Shown piece by piece: positions 5,357 through 6,377 of a stretch of DNA of 6,377 nt (position 1 is its first letter; every line of letters begins with the position of its first letter). The notes beneath the pieces were generated by a model, which searched no databases, was not told the DNA's origin, and saw nothing but the letters and a program-made list of their open reading frames with translations. This stretch comes from Planctomycetaceae bacterium (GTDB lineage Bacteria; Planctomycetota; Planctomycetia; Pirellulales; Pirellulaceae): assembly GCA_003501565.1 (NCBI GenBank), contig DNPC01000606.1:1-6377 (forward strand). Reading direction: 5' to 3'. The position numbers were made by a program, and so were the translations under genes.

Positions 5357-5461
5357 AGAGTTCCTTTCGTGCAGCAGACCGATTGTACCCTAGCGCTCTC
5401 CCAACTTTATCCATTTATCGCTGGACGCAGAAAAGAAAGCAACATCACGGCGAACACGCAC

Positions 5462-5775
5462 GGCGCCCTCACAGTCTTTTTGCCCAACTCGGGACGTGTC
5501 TACGGATACGGCCGAGGTGGTTCGACTGGCGTCAAGACCGAATGGGAGAAGTTCAAGAAGACTCCGCACTGACACGGCATCGCCGATCCGAAGTTGGTCT
5601 GCATCGATATCGCCCCGTAGGGCAATACGCAAACACCAAGCCTAGTGGCAAAGGTGGACACCAGGACAACCTCAACATCGGAGGCTTAAGCGACGCCATT
5701 GTCAACGTCGTTAGTAAGCTCCTGGAGTCCGACTCAGCCCGCTTCGTCCGTGATGTCGAAGCCATTAAGCTTTGG
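5462..5775 (+). pseudogene. Decayed C-terminus of a Ro60-like (TROVE/vWA) RNA-binding protein
   Basis: Plus-strand text matches, from memory, the C-terminal von Willebrand A half of bacterial Ro60/Rsr proteins. One frame reads ALTVFLPNS, then YGRGGSTGVKTEWEKFKK, a TGA at 5570-5572, then ADPKLVCIDIAP, a TAG at 5618-5620, then GNTQT. The stop at 5618 stands where related proteins have a residue such as Tyr (APYGNTQ). Near 5638-5660 the frame shifts and continues DNLNIGGLSDAIVNVVSKLL and ESDSARFVRDVEAIKL, matching the usual D-hLNhGGFSD and V-E-x-I-x-L end. The next codon, TGG at 5773, probably replaces the old stop. Intact Ro60 proteins run to about 500 residues, and the TROVE RNA-binding ring is absent here. 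Two stops, one frameshift and the missing 5' part make it a pseudogene. kptA follows directly. Confidence 0.65.
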
Positions 5776-5842
5776 CGTGACAGGTTGCATGTCGAATCGC
5801 CCGTGACGGCAGCTACTGTCGCTGGCGTTTTCTCGTTTGCTG

Positions 5843-5855
5843 TACAATTTGAGTC
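5843..5855 (+). promoter_or_regulatory. -10 box 7 nt before kptA (possible leaderless start)
   Basis: TACAAT at 5843-5848 matches the -10 consensus at five of six bases. Only TTGAGTC separates it from the kptA ATG, so a start 7 to 8 nt downstream would fall on or next to the A of the ATG. No Shine-Dalgarno is visible before the ATG. The -35 region at 17 bp (CGCTGG) is poor. A short imperfect hairpin at 5807-5821 followed by a T-rich stretch at 5828-5838 may be the old terminator of the Ro60-like gene. Confidence 0.4.
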
Positions 5856-6377
5856 ATGAAATCAAACAACAAACTCGTCTCCACCAGCAAGTTCCTAAGT
5901 TTGGTCCTGCGGCATCGTCCCGAGGTGATAGGTGCAAAGTTAGACCCTGAAGGTTGGCTTGCCATCGACGAATTGATTGCCCAAGCAAACGCTCATGGAA
6001 ACGCAATTACGCGCGAGCTATTGCACGAAGTGGTCGCCACAAACGACAAGAAGCGATTCGCCTTAAATGAAGACGGATTGCGCATCCGCGCTAGCCAGGG
6101 GCACTCGGTCTCTGGTATCGAAATCAATCTCGAGCAGAAGACGCCTCCCGAGATTCTCTATCATGGCACGGTCGCTGCATTTCTCGACAGCATTCGAGCC
6201 ACCGGTCTGCAAAAACGATCGCGTCACCACGTCCATCTTTCACCGGATGAACAAACCGCGACCAAAGTCGGCTCGCGACGAGGCAAGCCTATCATACTGA
6301 GAGTCGCTGCCGAAACCATGCAACGTGGCGGGCACCGATTCTACCTTTCCGCCAACGGCGTCTGGCTCGTCGACGCC
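5856..6377 (+). CDS. kptA: RNA 2'-phosphotransferase (Tpt1/KptA family), 3' end cut by the window
   Basis: The 174 visible codons cover nearly the whole protein, since family members run to about 180 residues. The enzyme transfers an internal RNA 2'-phosphate to NAD+, giving ADP-ribose 1'',2''-cyclic phosphate and nicotinamide. In eukaryotes this completes tRNA splicing. In bacteria the substrate is unsettled, and RNA repair is a leading idea. Visible motifs: KFLSLVLRHRPE at 12-23, LDPEGW at 29-34, KKRFAL at 65-70, RIRASQGHSV at 76-85, LYHGT at 101-105, RHHVHLS at 123-129, and FYLSANGVWLVD near the end. The Arg-His-Arg-Arg catalytic set appears complete as R19, H20, R67 and R123. The ATG at 5856 is the only sensible start. 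The gene sits about 80 bp behind the Ro60-like remnant in the same direction. Confidence 0.93.
   Translation, partial: MKSNNKLVSTSKFLSLVLRHRPEVIGAKLDPEGWLAIDELIAQANAHGNAITRELLHEVVATNDKKRFALNEDGLRIRASQGHSVSGIEINLEQKTPPEILYHGTVAAFLDSIRATGLQKRSRHHVHLSPDEQTATKVGSRRGKPIILRVAAETMQRGGHRFYLSANGVWLVDA

Noticed and set aside
5329..5859. Plus-strand ORF of 176 codons taken as an intact gene
   Set aside because: Only its middle part (about 5640-5772) is protein-like, continuing the Ro60-like text from another frame. The beginning is antisense to the nucleotidyltransferase, and the end is readthrough past a lost stop.

Overview
The window looks like an accessory stretch of a planctomycete chromosome, probably close to Rhodopirellula. 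This is inferred from the moderate GC content, loose gene packing with long spacers, mixed gene orientation, a twin-arginine-exported protein of a type I associate with planctomycetes, a tiny SEC-C protein and a Ro60-like remnant. No marker gene fixes the species.

Layout: a possible gene start leaves the left edge on the minus strand (1-54). A spacer of about 300 bp follows, with a palindrome and a strong hairpin. Then come a plus-strand GNAT acetyltransferase (355-912), the frameshifted proline-rich tail of a minus-strand gene (919-1079), and a spacer with inverted repeats. Next is a minus-strand pair, a TetR-family repressor (1779-2345) followed by a DUF4440/SnoaL-like protein (1321-1716). 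An ACCGA-N4-TCGGT palindrome, a probable autoregulatory operator, lies in front of the repressor. Divergent from it is a 17-codon ORF with a good ribosome binding site that overlaps the start of a 55-aa SEC-C zinc-motif protein by 8 bp. Three tandem 19-bp repeats and a hairpin separate this from a convergent 501-aa exported, histidine-rich protein of unknown function.

The right third is the most interesting part. On the minus strand a small nucleotidyltransferase (4907-5356) overlaps a 73-aa partner by 8 bp (4693-4914), an arrangement resembling toxin-antitoxin or paired accessory modules. Behind it on the plus strand lies the decayed C-terminus of what I read as a Ro60-type (TROVE/von Willebrand A) RNA-binding protein, with two in-frame stops and a frameshift. 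It is followed at once by kptA (RNA 2'-phosphotransferase), which is cut by the window end. Ro60 proteins and KptA both belong to RNA quality-control and repair systems, so this may be a ruined RNA-repair locus in which kptA survived, with a nucleotidyltransferase module placed next to or into it. kptA has no Shine-Dalgarno, and a TACAAT box ends 7 nt before its ATG, so its transcript may be leaderless.

Functional assignments are by eye from motifs. No database search was possible. No tRNA, rRNA, CRISPR array, insertion sequence or integron attC site could be supported.
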